Source: Hymenobacter jeollabukensis (GTDB taxonomy: Bacteria; Bacteroidota; Bacteroidia; Cytophagales; Hymenobacteraceae). Taken from it: a stretch of DNA of 64,000 nt. This document shows positions 42,046 to 50,405 of this stretch, one piece after another. The stretch's first letter is position 1, and each line of letters begins with the position of its first letter. The stretch covers positions 1 through 64,000 of the forward strand of contig NZ_VAJM01000019.1 of assembly GCF_005771675.1 (NCBI RefSeq). Reading direction: 5' to 3'. The notes beneath the pieces are model-generated. The model was not told the origin of the DNA and searched no databases. It saw only the letters and a list, made by a program, of their open reading frames with translations. A program made the position numbers and the translations under genes.

Positions 42046-42239
42046 CGTCATCCTGAGGCGTAGCCGAAGGACCTTCCTTCAACCCCGCACCGCCGGTACC
42101 TACGAAGTACAGACGCTTTCGACAGCTGCAGTAACACCAAAGCGCAGCCACTGAGCCCGGACGATAGGGCGTTGGTGGCTGCGCTTCTCAGTTGGTGCAG
42201 GGTGCGAGGAAGGTCCTTCGGCTACGCCTCAGGATGACG
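42046..42239. repeat. MITE-like palindromic element, family B, copy 2
   Basis: A 194-bp element with 30-bp perfect terminal inverted repeats (42046-42075 and 42210-42239) starting CGTCATCCTGAGGCGTAGCC. The core hairpin AAGCGCAGCCAC / GTGGCTGCGCTT and GACGATAGGGCGTTGGTGG are shared with copy 1 at 38332-38540. It lies in the 300-bp gap between the symporter and sorbosone-dehydrogenase-like genes, both on the minus strand. Confidence 0.85.
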
Positions 42240-42258
42240 TTCGGGTTATGCGCCAGCT

Positions 42259-43500
42259 TTACCCTTTCGCCTTCACCTTGGCCTTCTGCACCGGTACCGG
42301 GGCCTGCCGCGGAGCATTGTAGCTGATGCGGTAAATCACCCCGTTGTCGTCATCCGAGACGAGCAGGGAGCCGTCGGGGGCCTGCACCAGGGCGCAGGGG
42401 CGGCCGAATTCGGCCTTGTCGCCCTCCACCAGCCAGCCGGTCACGAAGTCCTCGAACCGCTCGGGTTGGCCCCGGTCGTTGAAGTGCACCCGCACGATTT
42501 TGTAGCCCGCGGGCTGGGCGCGGTTCCAGGAGCCGTGCATGGTCACGAAGGCGTCGTTTTCGTAGGCGGGCGGGAACAGCTGCACGCGGTTGAACGTCAG
42601 CGCCAGCGGGGCCGAGTGGGCTTTGTAGAGCAGCGCGGGCCGCACGCACTTGGCGTCGAATTGCTGGTACGAGTCGCCGCTTTTGGGCTTGTTGGCCGGG
42701 TAGAGCTGGCCGTCGGCGATGATGCTGGGCCAGCCGTAGTGGGCGTTTTCCTTGATCTGGTTCAGCTCTTCCATCTGCGCTTCGTCGCCCAACCAGTCGA
42801 TGCCGTGGTCCATGCCGAAGAGCTGCCCGGTGCCGGGGTGCCAGTCGAAGCCGATGGTGTTGCGCAGGCCGCGGGCGTACACCGCGCGGCCCGAGCCATC
42901 GGTCTTGATGCGCAGCAGGGTGGCGTTTTCGGGGTTGTCCTCGTCGCAGGCGTTGCAGGTGCTGCCCACCGAAAGGTAGAGCTGCCCGTCGGGTCCGAAG
43001 CGCAGGGTGCGGTTGGCGTGCTGCCCGGCGTCGGGCAGGTCGGTGTAGAGGGTTTTTAGCTCGCCCAGGGTGCCGTCGGCCTTCACGTCGGCCACGTACA
43101 GCTCGCGGATGGCGGCCATGTAGAGCTTGCCATCCTTCAGGGCCAGGCCGTGCAGGTGCGGCTTCTGGGCCACCTGCTGCACCACTTCGGCCTTCCCGTC
43201 GCGGTTGGCGTCGCGCAGCAGGGTCACGGTGCCCTTCACCCGGTTCGACACGTACACGTCGCCGCCCGGGGCCACGGCCAGCATACGCGGCATGTCGAGC
43301 CCGGTGGCGTACTGACTGATGACGAAGCCGGGCGGGGCCTTCAGACTGGCCACCCGCTCGGGCGTGGCGGGCAGCTTCTTGGGCAGGTAGATGTTGCCCG
43401 TCATCCTGAACGGCGTGGCCTCGGGCGGCACATTCTGGGCGGCAGCGGGCAGGGCGGGCAGCAGCGTGGCGGCCAGTAGGAGGGAGAAGTAATGTGGCAT
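42259..43500 (-). CDS. sorbosone dehydrogenase-like PQQ beta-propeller protein
   Basis: A 413-residue periplasmic protein from the ATG at 43500. The signal peptide (FSLLLAATLLPALPAAAQ) is followed by a six-bladed beta-propeller of the soluble glucose/L-sorbosone dehydrogenase (SGL/PQQ) type. Typical segments include GFVISQYATGLDMPRMLAVAPGGDVYVSN, YTDLPDAGQHANRTLRFGPDGQLYLSVGS, and GLRNTIGFDWHPGTGQLFGMDHGIDWLGDE, with a conserved histidine and arginine at the active site. It probably oxidises a sugar or aldose with PQQ. It ends in a Lys/Val/Ala tail. Confidence 0.9.
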   Translation of the reverse strand: MPHYFSLLLAATLLPALPAAAQNVPPEATPFRMTGNIYLPKKLPATPERVASLKAPPGFVISQYATGLDMPRMLAVAPGGDVYVSNRVKGTVTLLRDANRDGKAEVVQQVAQKPHLHGLALKDGKLYMAAIRELYVADVKADGTLGELKTLYTDLPDAGQHANRTLRFGPDGQLYLSVGSTCNACDEDNPENATLLRIKTDGSGRAVYARGLRNTIGFDWHPGTGQLFGMDHGIDWLGDEAQMEELNQIKENAHYGWPSIIADGQLYPANKPKSGDSYQQFDAKCVRPALLYKAHSAPLALTFNRVQLFPPAYENDAFVTMHGSWNRAQPAGYKIVRVHFNDRGQPERFEDFVTGWLVEGDKAEFGRPCALVQAPDGSLLVSDDDNGVIYRISYNAPRQAPVPVQKAKVKAKG

Positions 43501-43561
43501 GAGCAGGTCGAACGGATGAGGTTTGTTCAAACTGCCATTCCGGGCGCGGGGTTGCGCCCGG

Positions 43562-44074
43562 CTACCACCACGGCCGAAATGGCGTTACGAACACGTAGAG
43601 TACCGGCTCGGGCCGGTACAGGTCCAGCGCGTATTTCGATTGGTTGAGCTGCGGCATCAAATCCAGCGCCGCCACCAGGCTGGCGTAGCGCGCCCCGGCC
43701 GCAAAGCGGATGCACACGTCGGCGCGCTCGGCCGGCTGCGTCCGGCCCCGGCGCAGGCGCTCGGCCACCGCCTGCAGCATGGCCGCGTCGTGCCCGGCAT
43801 TGCCGATGAGGGTGTAGGAAAGCCAGCGGCGGCGGTCCAGGTCGGGCGGAACGGTGAAATAGAACCGGGTAACGCTTTCCGCAGGCCTCGCCCGCTGCCG
43901 CGCCTGAACCAGCGACCAGGGAACGGGCATGCTGATTTGCATCACGTACCGCTGCGGGCGGTACACGGCCCGCGCCAGCCGCTGCACGGCCAGCAGCAGC
44001 ACCAGCATCAGCGGCAACAGGCCCAGGGGCAGACGCAAAGCCCGGCGGCGCAGACGAAGGCGGCGAAGCAGCAT
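43562..44074 (-). CDS. membrane-anchored protein of unknown function, downstream paralog of a tandem pair
   Basis: A 170-residue protein with one N-terminal helix (LPLGLLPLMLVLLLAVQRLA) and a soluble domain outside. It shares with the next gene the layout VMQ-I/L-S, a run to the segment IRFAAGARYASLVAALDLMPQLNQSKYALDL, then a divergent C-terminus. Its ATG overlaps the stop of the upstream gene by one base, so the two are translationally coupled. It resembles nothing I can name. It may work with the nearby TonB receptor or the Exb-type energy system, but the TonB receptor is divergent. Confidence 0.65.
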   Translation of the reverse strand: MLLRRLRLRRRALRLPLGLLPLMLVLLLAVQRLARAVYRPQRYVMQISMPVPWSLVQARQRARPAESVTRFYFTVPPDLDRRRWLSYTLIGNAGHDAAMLQAVAERLRRGRTQPAERADVCIRFAAGARYASLVAALDLMPQLNQSKYALDLYRPEPVLYVFVTPFRPWW

Positions 44075-44817
44075 CAGTGGCGGAAGTTAGTGGCGAACAG
44101 CCGCTGCAGCTGCCACGCGGCGGCTGGCGGCAGCAGCAGCAGCAGGAGCGTGGAGTAGCGCCAGGCGGGGCTAAACAGGGGGCGCCAGGTGCTCAGGCGA
44201 AATGCCGCTGCCAACTCCGCCCGTAACTGATGGTGCCACAATGGCGGTGGCGGCGTTGGGGGAGTGTGTGGAATGACATCATCGCAAAGGAAGCGGCCCA
44301 GGTCAACCTCAACCGTGTCGCTGGGTGGATGATACGCCGTGAAAGCGTTGAGGCTAACTGGCAAGCGTCTTAAATCAAGCCAATACCTTTTCTGGTCAGT
44401 CGAAAGCATTAAATCCAGCATTCTGACGAGAGCCTGATAGTGGCTGCCAGCTTCGAACTCGATGCGTAGACCCCGGTCCTGATTGAGCTCCTCTTGGAGT
44501 TGCCGGGCCACGAACGTGGCGGTGCGGACGCTGAGGTCATCCTGCCAGGCATTGCCGGTGAAGTTCACCGTGTGCAACGGGGCTGGTAGCTTGAGTGGAG
44601 CCGTGTACAGCTGGGTTGAAAAGGCACTTAACGGTTTCTGCTTCGTCGCCTCTATTTGTTCAGGTGAAGCTATACTCAGCTGCATCACCCGCTGCCGAAA
44701 CCGCCGCAGCTCCGGCCGCGCCGCCAGCAGCGCGCCGCCCAGCACCGGCAGCCAGGCCAACGCCAGCAGCCCGGCCGGGAAAAATAGCTTGCGCGAATGA
44801 CGACGAGCCACGTACAT
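44074..44817 (-). CDS. membrane-anchored protein of unknown function, upstream paralog
   Basis: A 247-residue protein from the ATG at 44817 (an upstream TTG is possible). One helix (LFFPAGLLALAWLPVLGGALL) is followed by FRQRVMQLSIASPEQIEATKQ and a soluble domain. A central segment LRIEFEAGSHYQALVRMLDLMLSTDQKRYWLDL matches its downstream paralog. A second hydrophobic helix near the end (LLLLLLPPAAAW) suggests both termini are cytoplasmic. GC is locally low (44200-44700). Its start codon abuts an 18-bp palindrome. Confidence 0.65.
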   Translation of the reverse strand: MYVARRHSRKLFFPAGLLALAWLPVLGGALLAARPELRRFRQRVMQLSIASPEQIEATKQKPLSAFSTQLYTAPLKLPAPLHTVNFTGNAWQDDLSVRTATFVARQLQEELNQDRGLRIEFEAGSHYQALVRMLDLMLSTDQKRYWLDLRRLPVSLNAFTAYHPPSDTVEVDLGRFLCDDVIPHTPPTPPPPLWHHQLRAELAAAFRLSTWRPLFSPAWRYSTLLLLLLPPAAAWQLQRLFATNFRH

Positions 44818-44818
44818 G

Positions 44819-44867
44819 CCAGGCAAGGTATACGCGCCGTAAAGGCCGCCGCGTATACCTTGCCTGG
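44819..44867. repeat. 18-bp perfect inverted repeat at the start codon of the unknown gene pair
   Basis: Arms 44819-44836 and 44850-44867 (CCAGGCAAGGTATACGCG and its complement) around 13 bases. The near arm ends two bases before the ATG of the minus-strand gene. In mRNA it would form a stem covering the ribosome-binding region. Confidence 0.8.
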
Positions 44868-45077
44868 TGAAAGGCTGGATATTGAATTATTGCCGGATAG
44901 CGCCTGCGCAGTGCGTTCAGAGTGCCTTCTCACTGCCTTCTCGGAAATGGCCCGCTTTGGCGTCCTCCATAGGCTGCTGAAAATAGCACAAAACCCCGAA
45001 GCTGGCCATCGGCCGAAACTTGTTCCAACCCCGCCACTGCCTTTGCCGTTGGCGCAGGGCGTCCTCACTGCCTCCGA

Positions 45078-47246
45078 ATGCCTCACCGCTCCGCGCCGTT
45101 TCTACTGCTCCTGGCCACGCTGCCCGCCGCCCTGCGGGCCCAGGCCCCCGCGCCGCCCGATAACACCAACGGGCCCGTCGTAGTGCAACGGCTGCCCGAG
45201 GCCACCGTGGTCGGCTACGGGCAGCGGCTGCCGCTGCGGCGCACCGCCGCCGCCGTGGGCGTGGTCGATGCCGCTACGTTGGGGCGCTTCAGCGAGGCGT
45301 CGCTGGCGCAGGCCGTCAACACCCTGCCCGGGGTGCGGCTGGAGGAGCGGGCCACGGCCAGTTACCGGCTCAGCGTGCGCGGCAGCACGCTCCGCTCGCC
45401 CTTCGGGGTGCGCAACGTGAAGGTGTATTACCACGACATTCCGCTGACCGAAGCCAGCGGCAGCACCCCGCTCAATCTGCTCGACCCCGCCCAGCTCGGC
45501 CGCATCGAGGTCATTAAAGGGCCGGCCGGCAGCGCGTACGGGGCGGGCACCGGCGGCGTGGCGCTGCTCAGCAACCGGCGCCCCCAGCCCGGCCCGGCCC
45601 ACGCGCAGCTTGGGTTCGGCGTGGGCTCCTTCGGCCTGCGCCGCTACCAGGCCACCGCCGAAACGGCCACCGGCCAGGGCTTCGTGCGGGCCCAGTACCT
45701 GCGGCAGGAGCTGCAGGGCTACCGCCAGCAAAGCGCCCAGCGCCGCGACGTGCTGGCCCTCGACGGTGAGCTGGCCGCCACCGACCGCCACACGCTGGGC
45801 CTGCACCTGCTCTACACCGATCTGCGCTACCAGCTGCCCGGCGGCCTCACCCGGGCGCAGTTCGAGCAAGACCCACGGCAGGCCCGCCCCGGCACGGCCA
45901 CCGCGCCCGGCACCGTGGCCCAGCGCACGTTCTACGCCTCGCGCACCGTCCTGCTCGGCGCTACGCACGAATACCGCTTCAGCCCGCGGCTGACCGGCAA
46001 AACCACCCTCTACGGCTCGGGCAGCGTCATTCGCACGCCCTATTTGGTCGATTTCGAGCGGAACACCCAGGTGGGTGGTGGCGGGCGCACGCGCTTTGAT
46101 TACCGCACCCAGCTGGCCGGGCAGCTGCTGCGCCTCGCGGCCGGGGCCGAGCTGCAAACCAGCTTCGAGAGCAGCCGCAACTACCAAAACCGGGCCGGGC
46201 AGCCCGGCCCGCTGCGCTACGACGACGAAATCGGCACGCTCACCGGCTTCGCGTTCGGGCAGGCCGACTGGGAGCTGCCCTACGGCTTCCTCGTCACGGC
46301 CGGGGCCAGCTACAACCGCCTGCGCTACCGCCTCCGCCGCCTGCAGGACGCCCTGAATACGCCCGCCCAGACCTACAACGTGGCGCGCACCTTCCTCCCC
46401 GAAGTGTCGCCGCGGCTGGCCGTGCTCAAGGAGCTGACGCCGCTGGTGTCGGCCTACGCCAGCGTCAGCACCGGCTTTTCGCCCCCGACGGAAGAGGAAA
46501 TCCGCCCGTCCGACGGCTCGCTGAACCAGGCCCTGCAGGCCGAGCGCGGCACCAGCTACGAGCTGGGCCTGCGCGGCGACGTGCTGCGGCAGCGCCTGAA
46601 GTTCGACGTGGCGGCCTACGACTTCCGCCTGCGCAATACCATCGTCACGCGCTCCAGCGAGCAGGGCACCCAGCTGTTTCGCAACGCCGGCAACACCCGG
46701 CAGCGCGGGGTGGAAGTGGCCCTGAGCGGCTGGCTGTGGCAGCAGGTGCGGGTGGACTCCGAAAGCAAGCTGATCGGGCCGGCCGGTAGCGCCAGTATAG
46801 TGCAGGATGTGAGGCAGGTCGGGGGCTTGCGTGCCTTCGTCAGCTACGCCTACAACCATTACCGCTTCGGCCGCTACGAGTCGGGCGGGGCTGATTTCAG
46901 CGGCAACCAGCTCACCGGCACCACCCCGCACACGCTCACCGCCGGTTTGGATATTACTCAACGGTTGGGCTTCTACCTAAGCCCCACCGTCAGCCACCAG
47001 GCCCGCCTGCCCCTCAACGACGCCAACACCGACTACGCCGCCGGCTACTGGGTGTTCGGCGCCCGGGGCGGCTGGCGCCACACGCTGTTCCGGAAGCTGG
47101 AAGCCGAGCTGTACGCCGGCCTCGACAACGCCACCGACCGCCGCTACTCCCTCGGCAACGACCTGAACGCCTTCGGGGGGCGCTACTTTCAGCCCGCGCC
47201 GGGGCGCAACTACTACGGCGGCGCCACTGTGGGCTGGCGCTGGTAG
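45078..47246 (+). CDS. TonB-dependent outer-membrane receptor
   Basis: A 722-residue protein with a signal peptide (PFLLLLATLPAALRAQ) and then a short region LPEATVVGYGQRLPLRRTAA that serves as a TonB box and N-terminal linker. The plug is EASLAQAVNTLPGVRLEERATASYRLSVRG...VIKGPAGSAYGAGTGGVALLSNRRP. About 22 beta strands follow and it ends in ...GRNYYGGATVGWRW with a terminal aromatic residue. The pattern is of the FecA/iron-siderophore type of single-receptor transporter, not SusC. The ligand is unknown. A 260-bp leader containing the palindrome precedes it. Confidence 0.94.
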   Translation: MPHRSAPFLLLLATLPAALRAQAPAPPDNTNGPVVVQRLPEATVVGYGQRLPLRRTAAAVGVVDAATLGRFSEASLAQAVNTLPGVRLEERATASYRLSVRGSTLRSPFGVRNVKVYYHDIPLTEASGSTPLNLLDPAQLGRIEVIKGPAGSAYGAGTGGVALLSNRRPQPGPAHAQLGFGVGSFGLRRYQATAETATGQGFVRAQYLRQELQGYRQQSAQRRDVLALDGELAATDRHTLGLHLLYTDLRYQLPGGLTRAQFEQDPRQARPGTATAPGTVAQRTFYASRTVLLGATHEYRFSPRLTGKTTLYGSGSVIRTPYLVDFERNTQVGGGGRTRFDYRTQLAGQLLRLAAGAELQTSFESSRNYQNRAGQPGPLRYDDEIGTLTGFAFGQADWELPYGFLVTAGASYNRLRYRLRRLQDALNTPAQTYNVARTFLPEVSPRLAVLKELTPLVSAYASVSTGFSPPTEEEIRPSDGSLNQALQAERGTSYELGLRGDVLRQRLKFDVAAYDFRLRNTIVTRSSEQGTQLFRNAGNTRQRGVEVALSGWLWQQVRVDSESKLIGPAGSASIVQDVRQVGGLRAFVSYAYNHYRFGRYESGGADFSGNQLTGTTPHTLTAGLDITQRLGFYLSPTVSHQARLPLNDANTDYAAGYWVFGARGGWRHTLFRKLEAELYAGLDNATDRRYSLGNDLNAFGGRYFQPAPGRNYYGGATVGWRW

Positions 47247-47304
47247 TGCTGATCGGGCCAGTGAGTAATCCGTCCTTCTCTCGCAGCCTGTAGAGCCTGG
47301 ACAC

Positions 47305-47343
47305 GCGCGGGGCCGGCCACTTTCTGAGTGGCCGGCCCCGCGC
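47305..47343. terminator. strong GC-rich hairpin between convergent genes
   Basis: A 16-bp perfect stem (47305-47320 with 47328-47343) and a seven-base loop lie between the TonB receptor (+) and the PAP2 gene (-). No long T tract follows on either side. Confidence 0.65.
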
Positions 47344-47367
47344 CAGGAATGTCGGAACACGCCCGAA

Positions 47368-48168
47368 CTACGGCCGCCACACCACCGTCAGGCCGGTGGC
47401 GCCGGGGTAGAGCAGCGGCCCGAAGCCGTACTTGCCCGGCAGCGGCTTGCGGCCCCAGCGGTTGCGGTGCGAGAGGTAGCCCAGGTGGGCTGAGAGGATG
47501 CCCAGGCCCGCCCCGGCCACCACGTCCGACTGCCAGTGGCGGTTGTTGAGCATGCGCAGCACGCCCACGCTGCTGGCAATGGTATAGGCCCCGATGCCGT
47601 ACCACTGGCTTTTGTCGCGGAACTCGGTGTGCACGATGCTGGCCGCCAGAAACGCCTGCGCCGTGTGGCCCGAGGGGAAGGAGTTGCGGGTGCTGCCGTC
47701 GGGGCGCAGCACCTTGGTGGTGTTCTTGATGACGTAGGTGCTCAACCCGAAAATGGCCTCCGATTTCAGAATCACCAGCAGCGTATTGAGCCGGTCGTTA
47801 CGGCCTTCCACGCCGGCCAGCTCCACTAGCGCCAGCTCGGCGTAGGGCGCGAGGATGAGGTAGTCGTCGACCTTGGTGTGGAAGTTCGGGAACTGCCGCC
47901 GGATGTCGTTGCGCGCGTCGTAGCTGCTATAAAAGCCGTTGCCGTTGATGGTGCTGGCGCCGTAGCCGATGAGCAGGGCCGGAATGGCCGTGGCCCGCAC
48001 CAGCTTGCCGCGGTACCAGGGCTGTTTCATGGGTGGCGGCACGCCCGCGGGGTTGGCGTACTTCTTGGCCGTATCGGCCGGCGCGGCGGCCGGGTTCTGC
48101 GGAATTTGGGCCTGGGCCGCGCCGATGGTCAGCCACCCGGCCAGCAGGAGAGAGGAAATAATACGCAT
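47368..48168 (-). CDS. PAP2-family phosphatase
   Basis: A 266-residue protein with a signal peptide or first helix (ISSLLLAGWLTIGAAQAQ). The acid-phosphatase motifs of the PAP2 superfamily are all present: KNTTKVLRP (motif 1), PSGHTA (motif 2) and SVGVLRMLNNRHWQSDVVAG (motif 3). Type-2 phosphatidic acid phosphatases remove phosphate from lipid phosphates or undecaprenyl-PP. The periplasmic location follows from the signal peptide. The substrate is unknown. It stands convergent with the TonB receptor. Confidence 0.93.
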   Translation of the reverse strand: MRIISSLLLAGWLTIGAAQAQIPQNPAAAPADTAKKYANPAGVPPPMKQPWYRGKLVRATAIPALLIGYGASTINGNGFYSSYDARNDIRRQFPNFHTKVDDYLILAPYAELALVELAGVEGRNDRLNTLLVILKSEAIFGLSTYVIKNTTKVLRPDGSTRNSFPSGHTAQAFLAASIVHTEFRDKSQWYGIGAYTIASSVGVLRMLNNRHWQSDVVAGAGLGILSAHLGYLSHRNRWGRKPLPGKYGFGPLLYPGATGLTVVWRP

Positions 48169-48247
48169 AGCAGCCGGACTACGCCGGAAAAAGCCGCCGC
48201 GTTTCGGCGGCGGCGTGGGTTGGTAACTTTTTGGTAAAGCTACTAAC

Positions 48248-49057
48248 TCAATCGGCGTGCTCGGGCAGCACCAGCACCGGCACCGTGGCCGCGCGCACCA
48301 CGGCCGCCGTCACGCTCCGGTGAAACAAACTGCCGAGCAGGCTGCGACGCCGCGCCACCAGCACCAGCAAGTCGGGCTGCACCAGGGCCGTGGCGTCGGC
48401 AATGCCGGCGGCCACCTCGGCGTTGGCGAAGCCGCGCTCCTGCACCGGCCCAAACCCGGCCAACAGCCCCGCCAGCCGAGCATTGTTGAAAGCCCGCTCC
48501 GGGTCGGCCGCCACTTCCTCATCGGCCACGAAAGCCACCGTGAGGGCCGCCTGGCCCAGCAACGGCCGCAGCGCAGTGGTGCCCGGCGTGCGCGGCAGCG
48601 GCTGGTCGTCGACGGCGAGCAGGGCGCGCTGCGGCGGCACGGCCCCGGCGGCGTGGTGAGGCACCACCAGCAGCGGGCAGGGGAGGTGGCGCAGCAGCCC
48701 CAGCGAAGTGGTGTGCACCAGCTCGTCGGGCACCGGGCCCAGCTCGGGGCGGCCCACAATGACCACGGCAGCCTCGCGCTGGCGCACGGCGGCGGCTACT
48801 TCGGCGGCTACCTCGCCGCTGGCCACGGCGGCGCTGGCCGGCAGGCCCGTGGGCAGGCTCTGCAGCCGCTGGCGCAGCAGGGTGTTGGCATCTTCCTCGG
48901 TTGCGGAGCTGGCCGTCAGGGCGTTAGGGCTGAGCAGCGAGGGGCGCACGTGCAGCAGCACGAGGTGGGCCCCGCCGGGCGCCGCCAGCTTGGCGGCGTA
49001 CTGCAGGGCGTGGTCGGCGGCGGGCGAGAAGTCGGTGAGAACCAGCAGGGTCAGCAT
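48248..49057 (-). CDS. universal stress protein (tandem Usp), distal gene of the ars cluster
   Basis: A 269-residue soluble protein with two Usp halves (MLTLLVLTDFSPAADHALQYAAKL...EAAVVIVGRPELG and RALLAVDDQPL...LLVLVARRRSLLGSLFHRSVTAAV). The final G-x-x-H-R-S-V-T segment fits the ATP-binding loop variant. It starts 48 bp after the aquaporin gene and in the same direction, so it may be the last gene of the six-gene unit, or simply downstream. A link to arsenic is not known. Confidence 0.85.
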   Translation of the reverse strand: MLTLLVLTDFSPAADHALQYAAKLAAPGGAHLVLLHVRPSLLSPNALTASSATEEDANTLLRQRLQSLPTGLPASAAVASGEVAAEVAAAVRQREAAVVIVGRPELGPVPDELVHTTSLGLLRHLPCPLLVVPHHAAGAVPPQRALLAVDDQPLPRTPGTTALRPLLGQAALTVAFVADEEVAADPERAFNNARLAGLLAGFGPVQERGFANAEVAAGIADATALVQPDLLVLVARRRSLLGSLFHRSVTAAVVRAATVPVLVLPEHAD

Positions 49058-49105
49058 GGGCGGGGCAAGTTCAGGGTCAGCAATGAGGCCTTTCAGGGCC
49101 GTAGT

Positions 49106-49885
49106 TTACGAGTTCTGCCGCAGTGGCGGGCGCTCCGCCCGGCTGATTTTCGACAGGGCATCCGGGGAGGCGGAGCCGGGCGCGGCGGCGGTGGTTGCGG
49201 CCGGCTCGGCTTCGGCGGCGGGCGGCTGCACGGCCCGCGCCAGCGGCACGGCCAGCAGCGCCCCCAGCGTGGGCGCCAGCAGGTACACCCACAGGTGCTG
49301 CAGCTGCCCGTTCACCAGGGCCGGGGCCAGGGAGCGGGCCGGGTTCATCGACGCGCCGCAGATCGGGCCCGCCACCAGGGCTTCCAGCGCCACCAAGCTG
49401 CCCACCACCAGGCCGGCGGTGATGCCCTTTTCCTTGGCTCCGGTGGACACGCGCAGCACCACCAGCATCAGCAGCAGCGTCAGCACCACTTCCAGCACGA
49501 AGGACTGTGCGGCCGAACCCGCCGGCAGCGTGGCGCCCAGGGTGCGGGCCTCGGGGAACAGCAGCCGCAGCAGGCCGCTGCCCGCCACGGCCCCCAGCAC
49601 TTGGGCCAGCGCGTAGCCCGGCACCCGCCGCCACTCGAAGCGCCCGGCCGCCGCGAAGGCCAGCGTCACGGCCGGGTTCAGGTGCGCGCCCGACACCTCG
49701 CCGAAGGTGTAAATCAGCACCACGACCACCAGCCCGAAGGCCGCCGCCACGCCCCCGTGCCCGATGACGCCACCGGCCAGCTCGTCGACGACGGCCGCGC
49801 CGGTGCCCAGAAACACCAGGAAGGCCGTGCCCAGCAGCTCGGCCAGCAGCGCCGCCCGTAGGGTGGGCTCAGAGGTAGCGCCCAT
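49106..49885 (-). CDS. aquaporin/MIP channel, possible AqpS-type
   Basis: A 259-residue channel from the ATG at 49885. Six helices with two NPA boxes, NPA at 70-72 (SGAHLNPAVT) and 181-183 (GASMNPARS). The C-terminal tail (PAAEAEPAATTAAAPGS...PLRQNS) is long and disordered. MIP channels in ars operons (AqpS) can pass arsenite, and MAs(III) passage has also been proposed. This one has the overall look of AqpZ-like proteins. Its selectivity filter cannot be judged by eye. It overlaps the acetyltransferase gene by 17 bases, so it is translated with it. Confidence 0.93.
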   Translation of the reverse strand: MGATSEPTLRAALLAELLGTAFLVFLGTGAAVVDELAGGVIGHGGVAAAFGLVVVVLIYTFGEVSGAHLNPAVTLAFAAAGRFEWRRVPGYALAQVLGAVAGSGLLRLLFPEARTLGATLPAGSAAQSFVLEVVLTLLLMLVVLRVSTGAKEKGITAGLVVGSLVALEALVAGPICGASMNPARSLAPALVNGQLQHLWVYLLAPTLGALLAVPLARAVQPPAAEAEPAATTAAAPGSASPDALSKISRAERPPLRQNS

Positions 49886-50405
49886 CCGTGGCGGCGTTTG
49901 CCGTTTCCGCATCAGCCCCGACCACGGCACTGCGCCGCTCCAGCAGCAGCGTGTCGCGCCAGCGGCTGCCCATCCGCCCGATTCGCTCGCGGCGGCCCAC
50001 CAGCCGAAAGCCGGCGGCCTCGTGCAGGCGTACGCTCGGCTCGTTTTCGGGGAAGATGCCGGCCTGCAACGTCCACATGCCCTGGGCTTCCGACGCGGTT
50101 ATCAGCGCTAGCAGCAGCGCCCGGCCCAGGCCCTGCCCGCGTGCCTCGGCGGCCACGTACACGCTCACCTCGGCCACGCCCCCGTACACGCAGCGCCCCG
50201 ATACCGGCGACAAGGCCGCCCAGCCCAGCACTTGGCCGGTGGCCTCGTCAAGGGCCACGAGGCGGCTGTGGGTGAGGTGGCCGCGGTGCCACTCGTCCCA
50301 GCTGGGCGCTTCGGTGGTGAAGGTGGCGTTGCCGGTGGCAATGCCGGCTTCGTAAATGGCGCGGACTTCGGGCCAGTGCGCCTCGGTGAGCGGCGAAAGA
50401 GTCAT
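49869..50405 (-). CDS. arsN1: GNAT N-acetyltransferase of the ArsN1/phosphinothricin acetyltransferase type
   Basis: A 178-residue enzyme from the ATG at 50405. The opening (VRAIYEAGIATGNATFTTEAPSWDEWHRGH) and the segment VAEVSVYVAAEARGQGLGRALL match the PAT/ArsN1 subgroup, which carries I-Y-x-x-G-I-A-T-x-N-A-T-F, then a charged Val-Tyr-Val strand and R-G-x-G-L-G. Members acetylate the alpha-amino group of phosphinothricin, methionine sulfoximine or arsinothricin. ArsN1 confers arsinothricin resistance. The location between a metallophosphoesterase gene and an aquaporin gene in an arsR-led cluster makes ArsN1 more likely than a general PAT. The substrate is an inference. Confidence 0.82.
   Translation of the reverse strand: MTLSPLTEAHWPEVRAIYEAGIATGNATFTTEAPSWDEWHRGHLTHSRLVALDEATGQVLGWAALSPVSGRCVYGGVAEVSVYVAAEARGQGLGRALLLALITASEAQGMWTLQAGIFPENEPSVRLHEAAGFRLVGRRERIGRMGSRWRDTLLLERRSAVVGADAETANAATDGRYL

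Noticed and set aside
44818-45077. GCCACTG in the TonB receptor leader, reminiscent of a B12-box cobalamin riboswitch
   Set aside because: No other conserved cobalamin riboswitch element (such as GGGAA...GGTG or CCGCAACTGT) is present in the leader. The heptamer alone is expected by chance.
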